DNA from: Hippopus hippopus
Lineage: Eukaryota; Mollusca; Bivalvia; Cardiida; Cardiidae
Reading direction: 5' to 3'
Length of the DNA stretch: 64,000 bases
Assembly: GCA_946811185.2 (NCBI GenBank)
Contig: OX328097.1
Coordinates: 60,231,063-60,295,062, forward strand
The translations under genes were made by a program, and so were the position numbers. The notes under the pieces were generated by a model, which was given only the letters and a program-made list of their open reading frames with translations, was not told the DNA's origin and made no database searches. Each line of letters begins with the position of its first letter. The stretch's first letter is position 1. Below are positions 12,001 to 22,666 of the stretch, one piece after another.

Positions 12001-13596
12001 ATTACTTTCTATTGCTATGTTTTCAAAATATGCTTTACTTTTTTGTGTAATAATGTGTTCAGTCCCTTTCCTTCCTTTCCTTTGTTTAACTCTTTACCAC
12101 ACAATCCCGACTTTTAACGACCCTGGGGAAGACAGCTTTTGAAAACGTTGTGGGAAAAGAAGAAAATGCTGGTAATCAGCATTTTCTCCTTTTCCCACAA
12201 TGTTTTCCAACATTCCAAAAATTAATTTCAGTTTTTTAGTCACATTTATCTTTTTGTCTGCAAATGCTTTGAATTTAGATAAGTCTAAAAAATTTTTGTT
12301 CGGTAAAGAGGTAATATGAGGACAATTCTGAACGGAAACAGAATATACAGTGGTTGGTGTTGCAATTAAAGTGCCTTTGGGGGAGTTTTCTTCCTGATGA
12401 CAAAACTGGTAAATTGACTGAGTTTAACCCTTAAAGCGCTGAAAAAACTCAATTGATATTTTCATGCTGGGATAAGGCCCAGAAAATTGCAATTTTGTGG
12501 CTGTCTTTTGTCTGTACTGTTTCAGCAAAGCAGACAGTGTAGATCAATCTGATGTTTATCTACACAGGCCGCAAAGGCAACTACAGCAGTGAAAGGCGCT
12601 TTAACCCTTTACCACACAATGATCCATATTGAAACTGTCCTCTGCAAATGCTTTCAATTCGGACAGGTCTAAAATTTGTCGTGTGGTAAAGGGTTAAGGG
12701 TTAATGGCTGAAATCTTAGAATGCTATGGGGATTATTGCATCCTCTTGCCATCGTTACATAGATCAAGATCAGTCTGCACACTACATACTGCCAGACTTA
12801 CAAGGTTCCTTGTACCATATAATTGGCTGACTTTATTAGATGTTGCTCATTTGTCATCAGCATCATGAAGTATTTCTAGAACCATTTAACACTTTAATAC
12901 ACAATCCCGACTTCCAGCGATCCTGAGAAAGAAGCCTTTTGAAATCATGGTGGGAAAATGAGAAAATGCTGATAACTAGCATTTTCTCCTAAAACAAATT
13001 TCAATTTTAGAGTCACATTTATTTTGTTGTCTGCAAATGTGTTCAGTTTGGAGTAGTCTAAAAATTTGTCCTTTGGTGAAGAGTTAACTCTTTACCAAAC
13101 AACAAAATTATACACTGTTCCAATTTGAAAGCATTTGCAGACAACAAAATTAATGTAGAACCAATGATGGGATTCGTATCGGAAAGAGTAGAAAACTTTG
13201 TGGGAAAAGGAGAAAATGCTGGTCATCAGCATTTTTTCCTTTTCCCACAATGTTTTCAAAAGCTTATTCTTCACTGTCGTTTAAACTGGGTATTGTGCGG
13301 TAAAGAATTAAGAATCATAATGTATTACCTTTAACATCAATCATGTATACACCACCAATGGTCCCTAGGAATGCAGCAATATTTCCAGCATTAGTGATCC
13401 AAAACAGTGTGTTATCTGACCAATCATACACTAGTTTCACCGAGTCTGCTATTGGTCCCCATGTTGCCCACAGAAAGTTGTTAATAATGTTTGCCAGTGA
13501 TGCAAGCAGTATTATGTACCATCGAATCTTATATAGTCTCAGTATAGACTTGTACTCAACTAAATTTTCTTTAGAAATTGACTTTTTGGCTTTCAT
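82..13596 (-). CDS. SLC49A4: SLC49A4 (DIRC2)-like major facilitator transporter, 3' end outside window
   Basis: Multi-exon gene on the minus strand. Exons read: 13596-13329 (ATG start), 11616-11526, 10655-10492, 9819-9792, 9205-9174, 7672-7628, 6270-6141, 4721-4613, 3918-3851, a weak candidate 1740-1682, then 264-82; phases agree across junctions. The family is a lysosomal/plasma-membrane MFS carrier; human SLC49A4 is reported as a lysosomal exporter. Seen: TM1 with LWATWGPIADS (human NTWGPIQNSA), a GLR turn after TM2, GQVFNGMG, the TM4 loop WFHVSERTTATAVS (human WFSADERATATAIA), NGT after the next helix, LYAIPMGTYGTWGSVLYP in TM7, GWIGFYGSVAG in TM8 and EISYPISEGISAGF near the C-terminus (human ETVYPVPEGITCGV). 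The segment for TM9 is incomplete: an exon of about 16 codons between 3851 and 1740 was not found. The last exon(s) lie left of position 62. Family assignment is from recalled human protein similarity. Confidence 0.85.
661..890 (+). mobile_element. TTAA palindromic MITE copy
   Basis: TTAA at both ends; slightly decayed central palindrome (AAATGATGGTAACCAGCATTTT). Confidence 0.7.
2106..3187. mobile_element. Dispersed bivalve-type repeat with GGCCA ends, MITE nested inside
   Basis: Begins AGAGGGCCATGATGGCCGC and ends GGACACTGGGCCATGAC...GGCCAGTGGAGCTAAAA; the left CCGCTCCACTGGCTTTTTA and right GGCCAGTGGAGCTAAAA ends are inverted relative to each other. A TTAA MITE sits at about 2142-2360. The interior has no coding frame. 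Confidence 0.45.
6337..6525. mobile_element. Inverted-CCAAT MITE
   Basis: Ends ATTCACCAATCATTCTTAAGAA and TTCTTAAGAATGGTTGATGAA; centre CTTCTGATTGGCTAAACC facing GGTTTAGCCAATCAGAAG. Similar copies: 9497-9645, 40215-40395 and 44787-44955. Each carries two facing CCAAT boxes. Confidence 0.7.
6843..7064 (-). mobile_element. TTAA palindromic MITE copy
   Basis: TTAA at both ends, ACTCTTTACC and GGTAAAGGG termini, intact central palindrome; minus orientation, located in an SLC49A4-like intron. Confidence 0.8.
7667..7948. repeat. 141-bp tandem duplication overlapping an exon acceptor
   Basis: Two copies (about 7667-7807 and 7808-7948) of TAAATCTGCAAATAGAAAAA, AGTAGATTAATAT and the following MITE left end, with few differences. 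The first copy contains the 5' edge of the SLC49A4-like exon at 7672-7628. Confidence 0.75.
10310..10407 (-). pseudogene. Decayed copy of SLC49A4-like exon 3
   Basis: Minus-strand translation contains TAVSCKLATICAIATFLL, a clear match to TAVSCMSAAIGAGASFLF of the intact exon 3 that lies just upstream in the gene. The donor is lost (no GT at the corresponding position), and the first half of the exon is not recognisable, so it looks like a dead tandem exon copy in intron 3. Confidence 0.55.
10492..10655 (-). CDS. SLC49A4: SLC49A4-like exon 3 (TM3-TM4)
   Basis: Acceptor CTGTTTACAG, donor TTTTTG then GTACAC. It encodes LITIGQVFNGMGTSITMALP, then the cytosolic WFHVSERTTATAV loop and the next helix ending FLFG. 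This is the most conserved block of the gene. Decayed partial copies of it lie at 10310-10407 and near 11000-11113. Confidence 0.85.
10990..11125 (-). pseudogene. Possible second decayed copy of exon 3
   Basis: Minus-strand frame reads HLTERASTVTSIIFMLLFLQ, resembling the HVSERTTATAV loop and following helix of exon 3. There is no AG acceptor in a usable place and the downstream part is not similar. It lies in intron 2, on the other side of the intact exon from the better copy at 10310-10407. The match is short. Confidence 0.35.
11145..11425. mobile_element. MITE with GAGCCATGCTCT ends
   Basis: ATGAGCCATGCTCTGACAAA at the left and TAGAGCATGGCTCAT at the right are inverted; the body includes GGTCCTTGGACATGCAG and GCAGACTGACATG. 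Relatives: 3410-3555, 29665-29915 and 62765-62990. Confidence 0.6.
11526..11616 (-). CDS. SLC49A4: SLC49A4-like exon 2 with a TG instead of AG acceptor
   Basis: Reads GLRWAMSCCTLCLTVSATS and onward, aligning with human [20 protein letters not shown]. Frame and phase require it to start at 11616, joined to the phase-1 G of exon 1. The bases just upstream on the minus strand are a good pyrimidine tract ending CTG, not CAG. The donor is AT followed by GTAGGT. The only nearby AG (after ACTGAG) would shift the frame. Confidence 0.65.
11640..11755. repeat. 37-bp tandem repeat, three units
   Basis: Unit ATGACTGTTCAAATATGACT, CCACAATCCTGTCATAG; begins 24 bp upstream (in transcript sense) of SLC49A4-like exon 2. 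Confidence 0.85.
12886..13087 (+). mobile_element. TTAA palindromic MITE copy, abutting the next copy
   Basis: Its right-hand TTAA (13084-13087) is also the left TTAA of the following, oppositely oriented copy. Confidence 0.7.
13084..13311 (-). mobile_element. TTAA palindromic MITE copy
   Basis: TTAA both ends; right end only 17 bp from the donor of SLC49A4-like exon 1. Confidence 0.75.
13329..13596 (-). CDS. SLC49A4: SLC49A4-like exon 1 (start, TM1-TM2)
   Basis: Encodes the N-terminus, MKAKKSISKENLVEY, a short basic cytosolic segment, then TM1 (about residues 26-43) and TM2 (about 70-85). It ends GAT GTT AAA G before GTAATA, phase 1. The start is the first ATG in the frame. The WGPI signature after TM1 is typical of SLC49 carriers. 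Confidence 0.85.
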
Positions 13597-15566
13597 TTTT
13601 GTATGTCAATCTGTTCTAATTTAACTTGGCATCACTAAGATCTACAGTTTGAATGCATTTTGTAAACTGGTGAACACACTCATCCCTTTACCACACAATC
13701 CTAAGCTTAACTACCCCAAAAATGCTGTGGAAAAAGGAGAAAATGCTGCTTACCAGCATTTTCTCCTTTTTCCAGGGCATTTTCTACCCTATCAAAAACA
13801 GAAGTCATCATTTGAGCTATATCTTATTTTGTCATCTGCAAATGCCTTCAATTTGGTCTTGTCGTTTGGTAAAGATTTAAAAAGTTACAACTGGCTACAT
13901 CGATCAGTCTTTCAACAATCTTTTTGGCTGCAGATCACCTTTTATAACTCTGTAGAAACAGTATACAGTTCACTTAATATTCAATTTCTCCTTTTGACAC
14001 AATTATTTCACATGTACATGTATTCAAATTTAATGTGACTCATAATTAAATATCCCACTGTTATGGTTGTTTCTTATCTCTATTAACCCATTTCCACACA
14101 ATCCTGATTTTTAATGTCCCTGAGAAAGAAGCTGTGTGAAGACATTGTGGGAAAAGTAGAAAATGCTGGTAACCAGCATTTTCTCCTTTTCCCACAATGT
14201 TTTTTACCCTATCAAAGACCAATTCCATCATTTGAGCCACATTTATATTGTCGTCTGTTAATACTTTCAATTCTGGCAAGTCTACATTTTTGTTATGTGA
14301 TAAAGACTTAGACACATCACCACCAGCAGATGATTCTTTGTGCTGATGTGGACAACTTCCGAAATCAGTTTGGCAAAACAAGAAATTGCTCATAATCAGG
14401 CAATTGCTCACAGTAAGCAATTTCTGGTTTTGATGGTACATTATCACACAAATTCATGAATAAAACTTTAATTCATGTTGATTATCTTTTCTTGAGTCGT
14501 CTGCTAAAATTTTGTTTCGAAGGATTACTTGTTACTATTTGAAAGTTAATTGTTTTATAACAAAGTATTATCTGAGCAAACCTTTACCAAACAATCCTGA
14601 GTTTTAACAATTTATAGAATGAGGTTTTTGAAAAACTATGGTGGGAAACAGAGAAACTTAATGCTTGTAACAAGCATGTCATCCTTTTTCCATAATGTTT
14701 TCAATCCTTTAGAGACAAATTCTGTCATTTTAGCTATATTTGGCATATGCAATTTGTCTTCTGCAACTACATGTACTTTCCAATTTGGATAGGTCTAAAT
14801 TTTTTGTTGTGAAGTAAAGGGACCTATGGCCTTTTATCAGCTCGTATCATTCTCTTTATTATCTCACATTAAGGAAAATGTAGAACAATTATACCCTAGT
14901 ATTACTTTTGACTATGATACCTTTTGAAATGGCTTTTGAAAACACAGTAGAAAAGAGGAAAATGCTGGAATCATAAAATCATACATCTCTCTCTGGAAAA
15001 CAAAATTTTACACTTATCTATATTCAACTTTTTTCCAGAGTAAATGAGTTTTAATGACACCAGGGAAAAAGGCTTTGAAAACATTGAGGGAAAAGCAGAA
15101 AATGCTAGTAAACCACTTTTTCTATTATCAAAATGTTTTCTACCCTTTCAAAGATATATTCTAACATTTGACTCACATTCAATTTGTCGCCTGCAAATGC
15201 TGTTAATTTTAACTTTAAAACTTTGTCATTTGGTCAACAGCTAAAGCATTTACATACAGCAAATTACACAAATATGTACCTCAAATGATAGTTCTTGTTT
15301 TTGAAAGAATAGAAAACATTGCTTGAAAGGGAGGAAGTGCTGGCTATTTTTTTACAAGCTTTCTATTTCAGAGTCACTAAAGCCCAAAATAATTTGGTTA
15401 AGGGTTGGAATAAATGCTCCCTATTATTACTTCCCTTGGGCGGTCTCTGAATACAGGTTTAACGGTCGTTTGTAATTTTTTAATGCCATCATAGCATCCC
15501 AAATGGTCAAACAAAGACAACAAAATATCGTAGATGGATAAATATTGTAATATGGCTTGAATTGTC

Positions 15567-15848
15567 ACATACATATGGCCTGCAACACGCGAAAAGGGGC
15601 ATTCGGACATTTGCGTAAAGTGTCGTCTCGGATCAGCCTGCGCAGTCCGCGCAGGCTAATCCGAGGCAGCACTTTACGACTACATTGGATTTCATCCTAC
15701 AGTAGACTTGCGCAAAACAGAAAATAACCTAAAAACGGAAAGTGTCGTCTCGGATCAGCCTGCGCGGACTGTGTAGGCTGATCCGGGACGACACTTTACG
15801 AAAATGTCTGAATGCCCCTTTTCGCTTATTGCAGGCCATATGACTCTT
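15567..15848. mobile_element. GC-rich palindromic MITE
   Basis: Terminal inverted repeat CATATGGCCTGCAA at both ends, then CGAAAAGGGGCATTC and AAGTGTCGTC on both arms, with two inner hairpins of GGATCAGCCTGCGC type. Markedly more GC-rich than the surroundings. Confidence 0.75.
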
Positions 15849-16531
15849 TACCACATGACAAAATTTTGGACTTGTCAAAATCCAAAGCAGTTTCAATCTA
15901 CAAATGAACTGCAGTACAAATGGTAGAATTTGTTTTTGAAACGATAGAAAGCATTGTGGAAAAAGGAGTAGATGCTGGTTACAAGCATTTTCAACTTTTT
16001 TTCACAATGTTTTCAAAAGGCTGTTTTCTCAGGGTTGTATAAAGTTGGGATTGTTTGGTGAAAGGTTAAAAGAGAAGACTTAAAGTAAACCAATGGAGGA
16101 AAATGTAGCCTGGTGACACAGTATCACAGATCTAGCTATCAAATATAATCAAGTGTTTAACAAAGCACTTTGTGATTACATTGTCATACAAGTTATCTAT
16201 AGTACTGGGCAACTAGGTCATGAAAGAAGCCATCTTTTGAGGCTATATAGGCTTGGCCATTTTTTTTTTCTTATTCTGTTATTGCAAAGTCTCCTGTGAC
16301 AAAAAGATCAAAATCCAACAAAGGTCATCATAAAACAGATGACAGGAATGAAAGAAACTTCTGATGCAATACTTATCATCCATGGAGGAAGGTGGTAAGT
16401 TTTGCATCAGAAAAAATGAAAGGAATGAAAGAAACTTCTAATGCAAAACACATCACCCTACTCCATGGAATCAGCCCAATATATAGAAGATAACTTAACC
16501 CTTATCCTGCTAAATGAGTCATATAAAACCT

Positions 16532-16760
16532 TTAACTCTTTACCAAACGACAAAATTTTAGACTGGTCCAAATTGAAAGTGTTTGCAGACGACAAATTAA
16601 AGGTGGTCCAAATGACAAAATTTGTTCCTGATAGGGTAGAAAACATTGTGGGAAAAGGAGAAAATGCTGGTTACCAGCATTTTCTCCTTTTCCCACAATG
16701 TTTTCAAAAGCCTTCTGTCTCGGGGTCGTTAACAGTCGGGATTGTGTGGTAAAGGGTTAA
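16532..16760 (-). mobile_element. TTAA palindromic MITE copy (near-consensus)
   Basis: TTAA both ends, full left and right segments, perfect palindrome over GGGAAAAGGAGAAAATGCTG and its complement. Confidence 0.85.
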
Positions 16761-17027
16761 GGTGATACTAAAAACTCAAATAAGGTTGTTTGAAACTTAT
16801 GTTTTGTAGAAAATTATCTCCTTATTGGACAGTGAAGATCAAAGATCAGACTGCACGTTCTGTGCAGTCTGATCTTGATCTACACTGTCCACAAAAGGTC
16901 AATGAGTCGTACTTAGCAGCCTAAGGGTTAAACATGCTACAATCAGTTCTGGTTATCAGTCCCAAGAATGGTGCTCTGATTCACAGAGACATTATGTCTA
17001 GTGTTACAGGACTTATTGGTTGAGTCT

Positions 17028-20000
17028 CTAATTTTCCTTTGAAATTCTTGATAGTCCCTCTTTAAGAAATATTTGGTATGCTTCACTGCTAGATAGCTCT
17101 CTGAAAATAGAATATACTTGACTGAAAGATTGTGAAATACATGTCTGTGAAAGATGAATTTTTATTTTCTTTATCAAAAAATTCAAAAGTTTTAATTCTT
17201 TACTAGGCTACAAAATTTTAGAAGTTTTTGTAGTGAAAGCATTTGCAAATAACAAATTAAATGATGGAATATGCCTTTTAAAGGATGGAAAAGCTGTGGG
17301 AAAAGTGAGAAGATGCTGGTGACCAGTGTTTTCTCCTTTTCCAACAATTTTTAAAAGCCTTCCTTGCTAGGGTGTTTAAAACATGGGACTGTTTGGCAAA
17401 GGTCTAAGTGCTTTTTTTTTTGACTGTGCAGATCCAAGATCAAATGACTAATGCATTTAAGGTGAGGTGTATGATCATTTGAACACATGACATGATGACA
17501 GTGATGCCAATACTAGATAAAGGACAACAGTGCCATTTGGCAAAAGTTTTCAGCACAGAATTCAGATAACCATTTTTGCAAAGTTGTCTTTTAAAGGGTA
17601 AAAAACATTGTGGAAAAAGCAGAAATTGCTGGTTACTGGCATTTTTCTTTTTTCCCACAATGTTTTCAAAAGTCTCCTTTCTCAGGTCGTTAAAAATTCA
17701 GAACTGTTTAGTAAAGGGTTAATAGTATGACATATAGACCACGTTTGAATACTTAAATTGTGGCAAAAAAAGGACATAATGCTCATAATAAGTAATATCT
17801 CTTTTAGCTACGACTGTTTTATTTGTATTCTTGTGCGAATTTTCGGTTCATATTGATTATAAAAGAGCTTTTTTCAAATTTATCTGCTGCAAAGTTTCAC
17901 AAGGTTATTGATTATAATGGTTACCTGTGTTGATCATTTACTAATGTCCGGAAAAAAGTGTTGGCCACCACTTTGTGGACAACAGAGCAATCTGGCTTAG
18001 TCAGCATCATGGTGACTGGAGGTTCGAAGTGCTTCAACAGACGTAAAGCTACTTTAGAGAGCACTGGTTCAGAAAATGTTTTCTGCGTCAAAACCTAAAA
18101 TTCAATGTAGTCTTTATAGTGTTATAGAATAAATGCACACGTATGATAATCAATTTGAAAGAATTACTGGTCATCATAGTGAACAAGGAAGAAAATAATT
18201 ATAAATATATTATACAACAAAATATTTTATGATATTAAAATTCTTGGTTTGAGTTCCCCTCACAGAATCACTTTTTTTAGTACATTCTTTACATGCCAAG
18301 AAAATTATTCAGTCATATACAGCCACAGCTTTTGTTACATCATCATATCAAATACCATTATAACAATTTTTTTCAAAATCAAAGCTGCTTTACATAATCA
18401 CATGACAAATCTTCAGACTAGATTAAAAATGCTGCCCAAATAATGGCTTTTCTCCTTGAAAGGGTATACAACATTGTAAGATAGGAGAAAATGTTGTTTT
18501 AAAAAGCTGTCTTCCTCAGGATTGTTTGGTACAGGGTTGAAGCCATGGACATATTCCTAATTTATTATATACCGGTAAATTTTTTGGCTCAAATATATGT
18601 GTCGCAATCGGACAGAATAACACACAAGACGGAAAGAAAAAAAATCTGTATCTACACACTGTCAAATACGGTTCCAAATATGGTTTGATGATGCATCTTG
18701 CGCACAGGCTAAGCATGCATTGATTTCCGATTTGATTAGTCAAAATGTTACACTGTAATATTAATCTGCCATTCATAAAAACAGAGTTACTACCTTCCAC
18801 ACTATTAATGTCTAATTTTGTTTACCGTTTTCGAATAAAATGTCATGAATTACAAAATGTTGTAGTTGAAAGTTGTAGGTATATAATAAAAGGAATATCA
18901 TTGTAGTAACTTTCCTGGTGCTTGTATTTACTTCTCACTGCGTAAGAAAATTTAGACATCGCGCTCAACCTTCAGTCTCATATATTTTCTCACATTGCTT
19001 GAATTAAATACAAGCACCAGGACAGTTACTACAACATAATATTCCATATTTATATATGTAATCGGTTACCTGATATTCAGCACTTCATCATTAACATATT
19101 CACACACAAAATACCTGAAGATCTTTATAAAAGCACCAGTTGCTTATGAAACTGTCAAGAAGAATATTCATAACGGGCGCACTTTGTAGGACATTTTCCC
19201 TTAAAGTGCGCCCAGAACCTCAGCAACTCTGGTCATCAAGAGCACCCCATAGAATGATTGTGTGAATCAGTTTGTCTTGTTGTTCTGCCAGCTTCATTGC
19301 TTCTGACAAATTGTAATAAGGAACCTGTGTAAGGGTACAAAATTGATAAAAAAATAAGATTCATAAAGGTACTTCTTTTTGGCTGCTTGCTATACCAAAC
19401 ATTTTGAGACCTGACACTGACAATATGACAAAGTTGCACAAAGCAAAAAAAAAAAGAAGGAAATTAATTTCATTCATAAATGATGTGGAACACATTGTGG
19501 GAAAATGATCAACATTGCTTCTGAAATAAGCAGTGACTTTTTTCCCAAAATGTTTTTAGAAAGCTGCTTTAATGCAGGGATATTGAGTCATAAATAAGTT
19601 GAACTAAAAATGTCTTTCTTTATCTATTGCTCAGATTCTCTGTTACCTGTTTAAAGGGATACATTTCATGTTCCATAAGCCTGTATGCTTCATCCATTGG
19701 AATTTCTTCAGACCAGATCATGTCGTGCTTGTCATCTTGTAACTTCTTGGCCCTGTTTGCTTCAACACTGGAGACAGAAGGTGAAGTCATTTGAAGAGAC
19801 ATCTCCGGAATGTAACCTATGTCAGCTTGGAGCCCTCTTGTGTCATCAATCCATTCCAAATCTTGGATATGAAAAATAATATATGAATGGATAACAAAAG
19901 AACCCTGATGGTACTATATTACACTCTTGCATACCTAGGATAAATTTCGGTGTCTTTTCAGACCAGATATCATTGTGCTGGTCATTTGGAAAGCTTGGTA

Positions 20001-22666
20001 AATTCTATGTTTTATTTGCTGTCCTAGTGGGGATAAATAAGGGTTATATGCAGATACAACACTCAAATTTAGCCCATATCAGCTTGAGAAATATTAGTTA
20101 ATAGGATTTAGGACTGAAACAACATTTTCGGTCAAGAAAAAATTTGGTCTATATCTTTGAACTACAGCTTTATAGATTTTATTTAGTTTCTTACCAACAT
20201 TAAGCCTTCTTTTTGTAGGAACATACATCTTGAAATACTGGATGTGTTGTAAGTCATGTGATATTACCAGATTGCCTGTAAATTGTGCTGGGGTAAACCA
20301 AAGTGGAACATTGGAACGTTTGTTCAACTGGAACTCAGCATGAAGTCTGTTGCATGAAAATAAAAAAGTAAGTCCATCACAGTGATATATTCAGCAAACA
20401 ATCTAGACTAACTTCTGTATTGGCAGAGAATCCTGTAAAACCGGACTGCTAGTCTCACATTGAACCCTTGCAAGACAATCCTGCGTTTTTACCATCCTGA
20501 CAAAGAAGGACTTTGAACTCTTTTACCAAACTCCAAAGTTTTAGGCTTGTTGAAATTCAAAGCAATATGGAGACAGAAATATTTTTTTATTGCTAAAAAG
20601 ATGGATTAGTCTTTGAAAAGGTAGAAAACTTTTTGGGAAAATGAGAAAATGCTGGTTACCAGCATTTTCTTCTTTTCTCACAATATTAGGGTCATTAAAA
20701 CTAAGGACTGTGCAATAAAGAATTAAACATTGTGGAAACATTACAACATGCTGCTAACCTGTATTTTCTCCTTTTCTCTCTTGTTAAAATATTTTATACA
20801 CAAACACCATCCATTGTGCCCAACTTGATATAATTGATACCACAAAAAAAAATAGTTTTCTTGCAAATTCATCCATGGTTACATATGGTACAAAAAGACT
20901 TAAGACTATCGTTTTTACAAAAATACTCCAAGTTTGAAAGTATTAAACCTACCTGAAAACAATTTCAAAATACTTTTCATTCTTAGCCCTCACAATGGCT
21001 ACCCCTCCACTTGGAAGAAATCTTGTAACAATAAAAACATTTCTATGAAACATGGAAAACAGGGTTTGAATTGTTGAATACTTTTCATCAATGGTTGGCG
21101 GAAAATGTCGGTGACTGGACAGGGGCTTGGAGTCTGTACCTTCATCCATTTTTCTCACTTTCACAATCTCATATATTTGTCCCAAAGTATTGTTCAAGGT
21201 CAAAGGTGGTAGGAAAACACTGAAGTTATTGACAGGAACATGCAACCATTTTTTGTTTACCTTCTTCCACGATTTTAAACCATTTAATGGGTCGTTAGGG
21301 TTGGATTTCTACAATAGAGGAAACAAACCTTTATGACAAGTCCTGCTTCATTAAGTATTGTGGCATGAAACATTAGACTGAGTAAAATCTTGGCATGTTC
21401 TATCATTTGCTTGCTTATTTACAAATATACCTTTTTAAGACCCTCAGCCAGACAGTTTTCAACAATGTGAAGAGGAAAGGAGCATTGCTTCCCAACCATT
21501 TTTTCTGTCATTTCAATAAAAAGAAATCTTTTTTGCCACATGCATCTTTTTTATGTCATTAGTAGTGGCAGATCCATATCTACAAATAATCAGCATTATA
21601 TTTGGTTTCAAAGAGTGTCTTTTCAATGGAAATCTATGACCCAATCCATGCACTGGTAACTCAAGAGGGCTCTTAAGAACCTTAGAAAAGACTTAACTAT
21701 TCATATAAAATCTCAAAAGTGAAATGGAGCTATGTTGCACTGGTATTGTAAGGGAAATCATGTGAATGAATAAAAATGCAAACAAAATAAACCTTAGAAT
21801 GTTTGGTTATTTCATTTTGGAGGGTTGGTAATTTGATTCTTGAAAATTGGGCTTCCACGGTCACAAACTGGTCCCTCTCATAGCTTTGTGCACCAACATC
21901 TCCCTGGAATAATTTGGACAAATAATGATGAACAATTAAGATAGGTACTTTTGGGAGTCGTCTTTTTAATTTGAAAATGTATAGTTTGGGATGATGAAAA
22001 GGAGGAAGTTTATATTTTACCCAATTTCATACCATGGTGAACCATGCTTTAGCATACATGGCCATTTTCCTAGCACAGGTGTTCACAAAACAATTCTTAT
22101 CGTTGTGGTGGAAAGTTATTCATACCCAAATCTCTTCTGGCTTTTTTTGACTTTTTAACAAACAGCAGGATAATCAACATGGGAAGCATTTGCAGTCAGC
22201 GTGTTAAATGAAGCTTAAACGATGAGATTTGTCTTTAGAAGAGTAGGAAACATTGCAGAAAACGAGAAAATACTGGTTACAAGGATTTTCTCCTGTTACC
22301 AAAATGTTTTTAAAAGTCTTTCTCCTTAAGTTGGTTAAGCCATAGGCATGTTTGGTGAAAGGTTATGACTGTGTAAAGTAAAGCGCTACCAGTAATTTTT
22401 TTATCAGTGTAAATGTTACTTACAGACAAAATTCTACTCTCGGCAAGTCCATCTTCCATAGGTATTGAAGGTATCACATCTTCCCACATATATTCAGACC
22501 AGTCCTTTGTAGACCGATACATAGTTTCCCACATATATGTAATATGTAACCATGGGTAACACACTGCCATCAAGGAGCCTACCATCAAACATGTCCAGAA
22601 CACACATCTGTTGTTAGTATTTGTCTGTGATTCTTTGGTTTCCTTAATTATTTTATCCTTAGCCAT
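17028..22666 (-). CDS. SELENON: Selenoprotein N paralogue C: Sec motif retained, no EF-hand
   Basis: Eight exons, minus strand: 22666-22424, 21903-21793, 21308-20953, 20346-20195, 19861-19647, 19324-19115, 18094-17925, 17100-17028; all GT/AG with consistent phases, 510 codons counting TAG. SELENON is an ER membrane glycoprotein that links calcium sensing to SERCA redox regulation. Seen: one membrane segment (about residues 20-42), the lumenal block ending [16 protein letters not shown] then LHAEFQL and [15 protein letters not shown] (human FWFSPAQFTGHIILS), [10 protein letters not shown] (human DIGYIPQMEL), and the redox exon [21 protein letters not shown], identical around Sec to human. The end reads [13 protein letters not shown]. 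Exon 1 continues as [20 protein letters not shown] with no DxDxDG loop, unlike paralogue A. Residues near [15 protein letters not shown] are more diverged than in A. The TGA must be decoded as Sec for a full product. Confidence 0.88.
18901..19034. mobile_element. Small MITE with 29-bp inverted ends
   Basis: Starts TTGTAGTAACTTTCCTGGTG and ends CACCAGGACAGTTACTACAA; the arms pair apart from one or two mismatches. Lies between SELENON-C exons 6 and 7, 80 bp from the redox exon donor. Confidence 0.65.
19115..19324 (-). CDS. SELENON: SELENON-C redox exon with in-frame TGA (Sec)
   Basis: Exon of 210 nt, phase 0 on both sides, the same length as the matching exon of paralogue A. The frame reads [19 protein letters not shown], then [13 protein letters not shown] at 19222-19220, then [21 protein letters not shown] is the selenium redox centre, resembling the GCUG end of thioredoxin reductase. 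Coding-grade conservation continues on both sides of the TGA and the exon has no other stop, which argues for selenocysteine rather than a pseudogene. Confidence 0.9.
19175..19213 (-). promoter_or_regulatory. Selenocysteine redefinition element-like stem, paralogue C
   Basis: It starts six bases after the TGA. The arms GGGCGCACTTT and AAAGTGCGCCC pair perfectly over 11 bp, with a possible inner AGG/CCT pairing. SELENON is known to carry such a redefinition stem (SRE) that promotes UGA decoding; the position and strength match that element. Confidence 0.75.

Larger units (their letters stand above)
13597..17027. other. Intergenic, SLC49A4-like 5' end to SELENON-C 3' end
   Basis: No further exon recognised. 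It holds five or more copies of the TTAA-flanked palindromic MITE (for example 13683-13880, 14090-14310, 16532-16760), one GC-rich palindromic element (15567-15845) and one TGTAGATC hairpin (16825-16890). The 3' untranslated region and expected SECIS of SELENON-C should lie in its right part. Confidence 0.7.
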
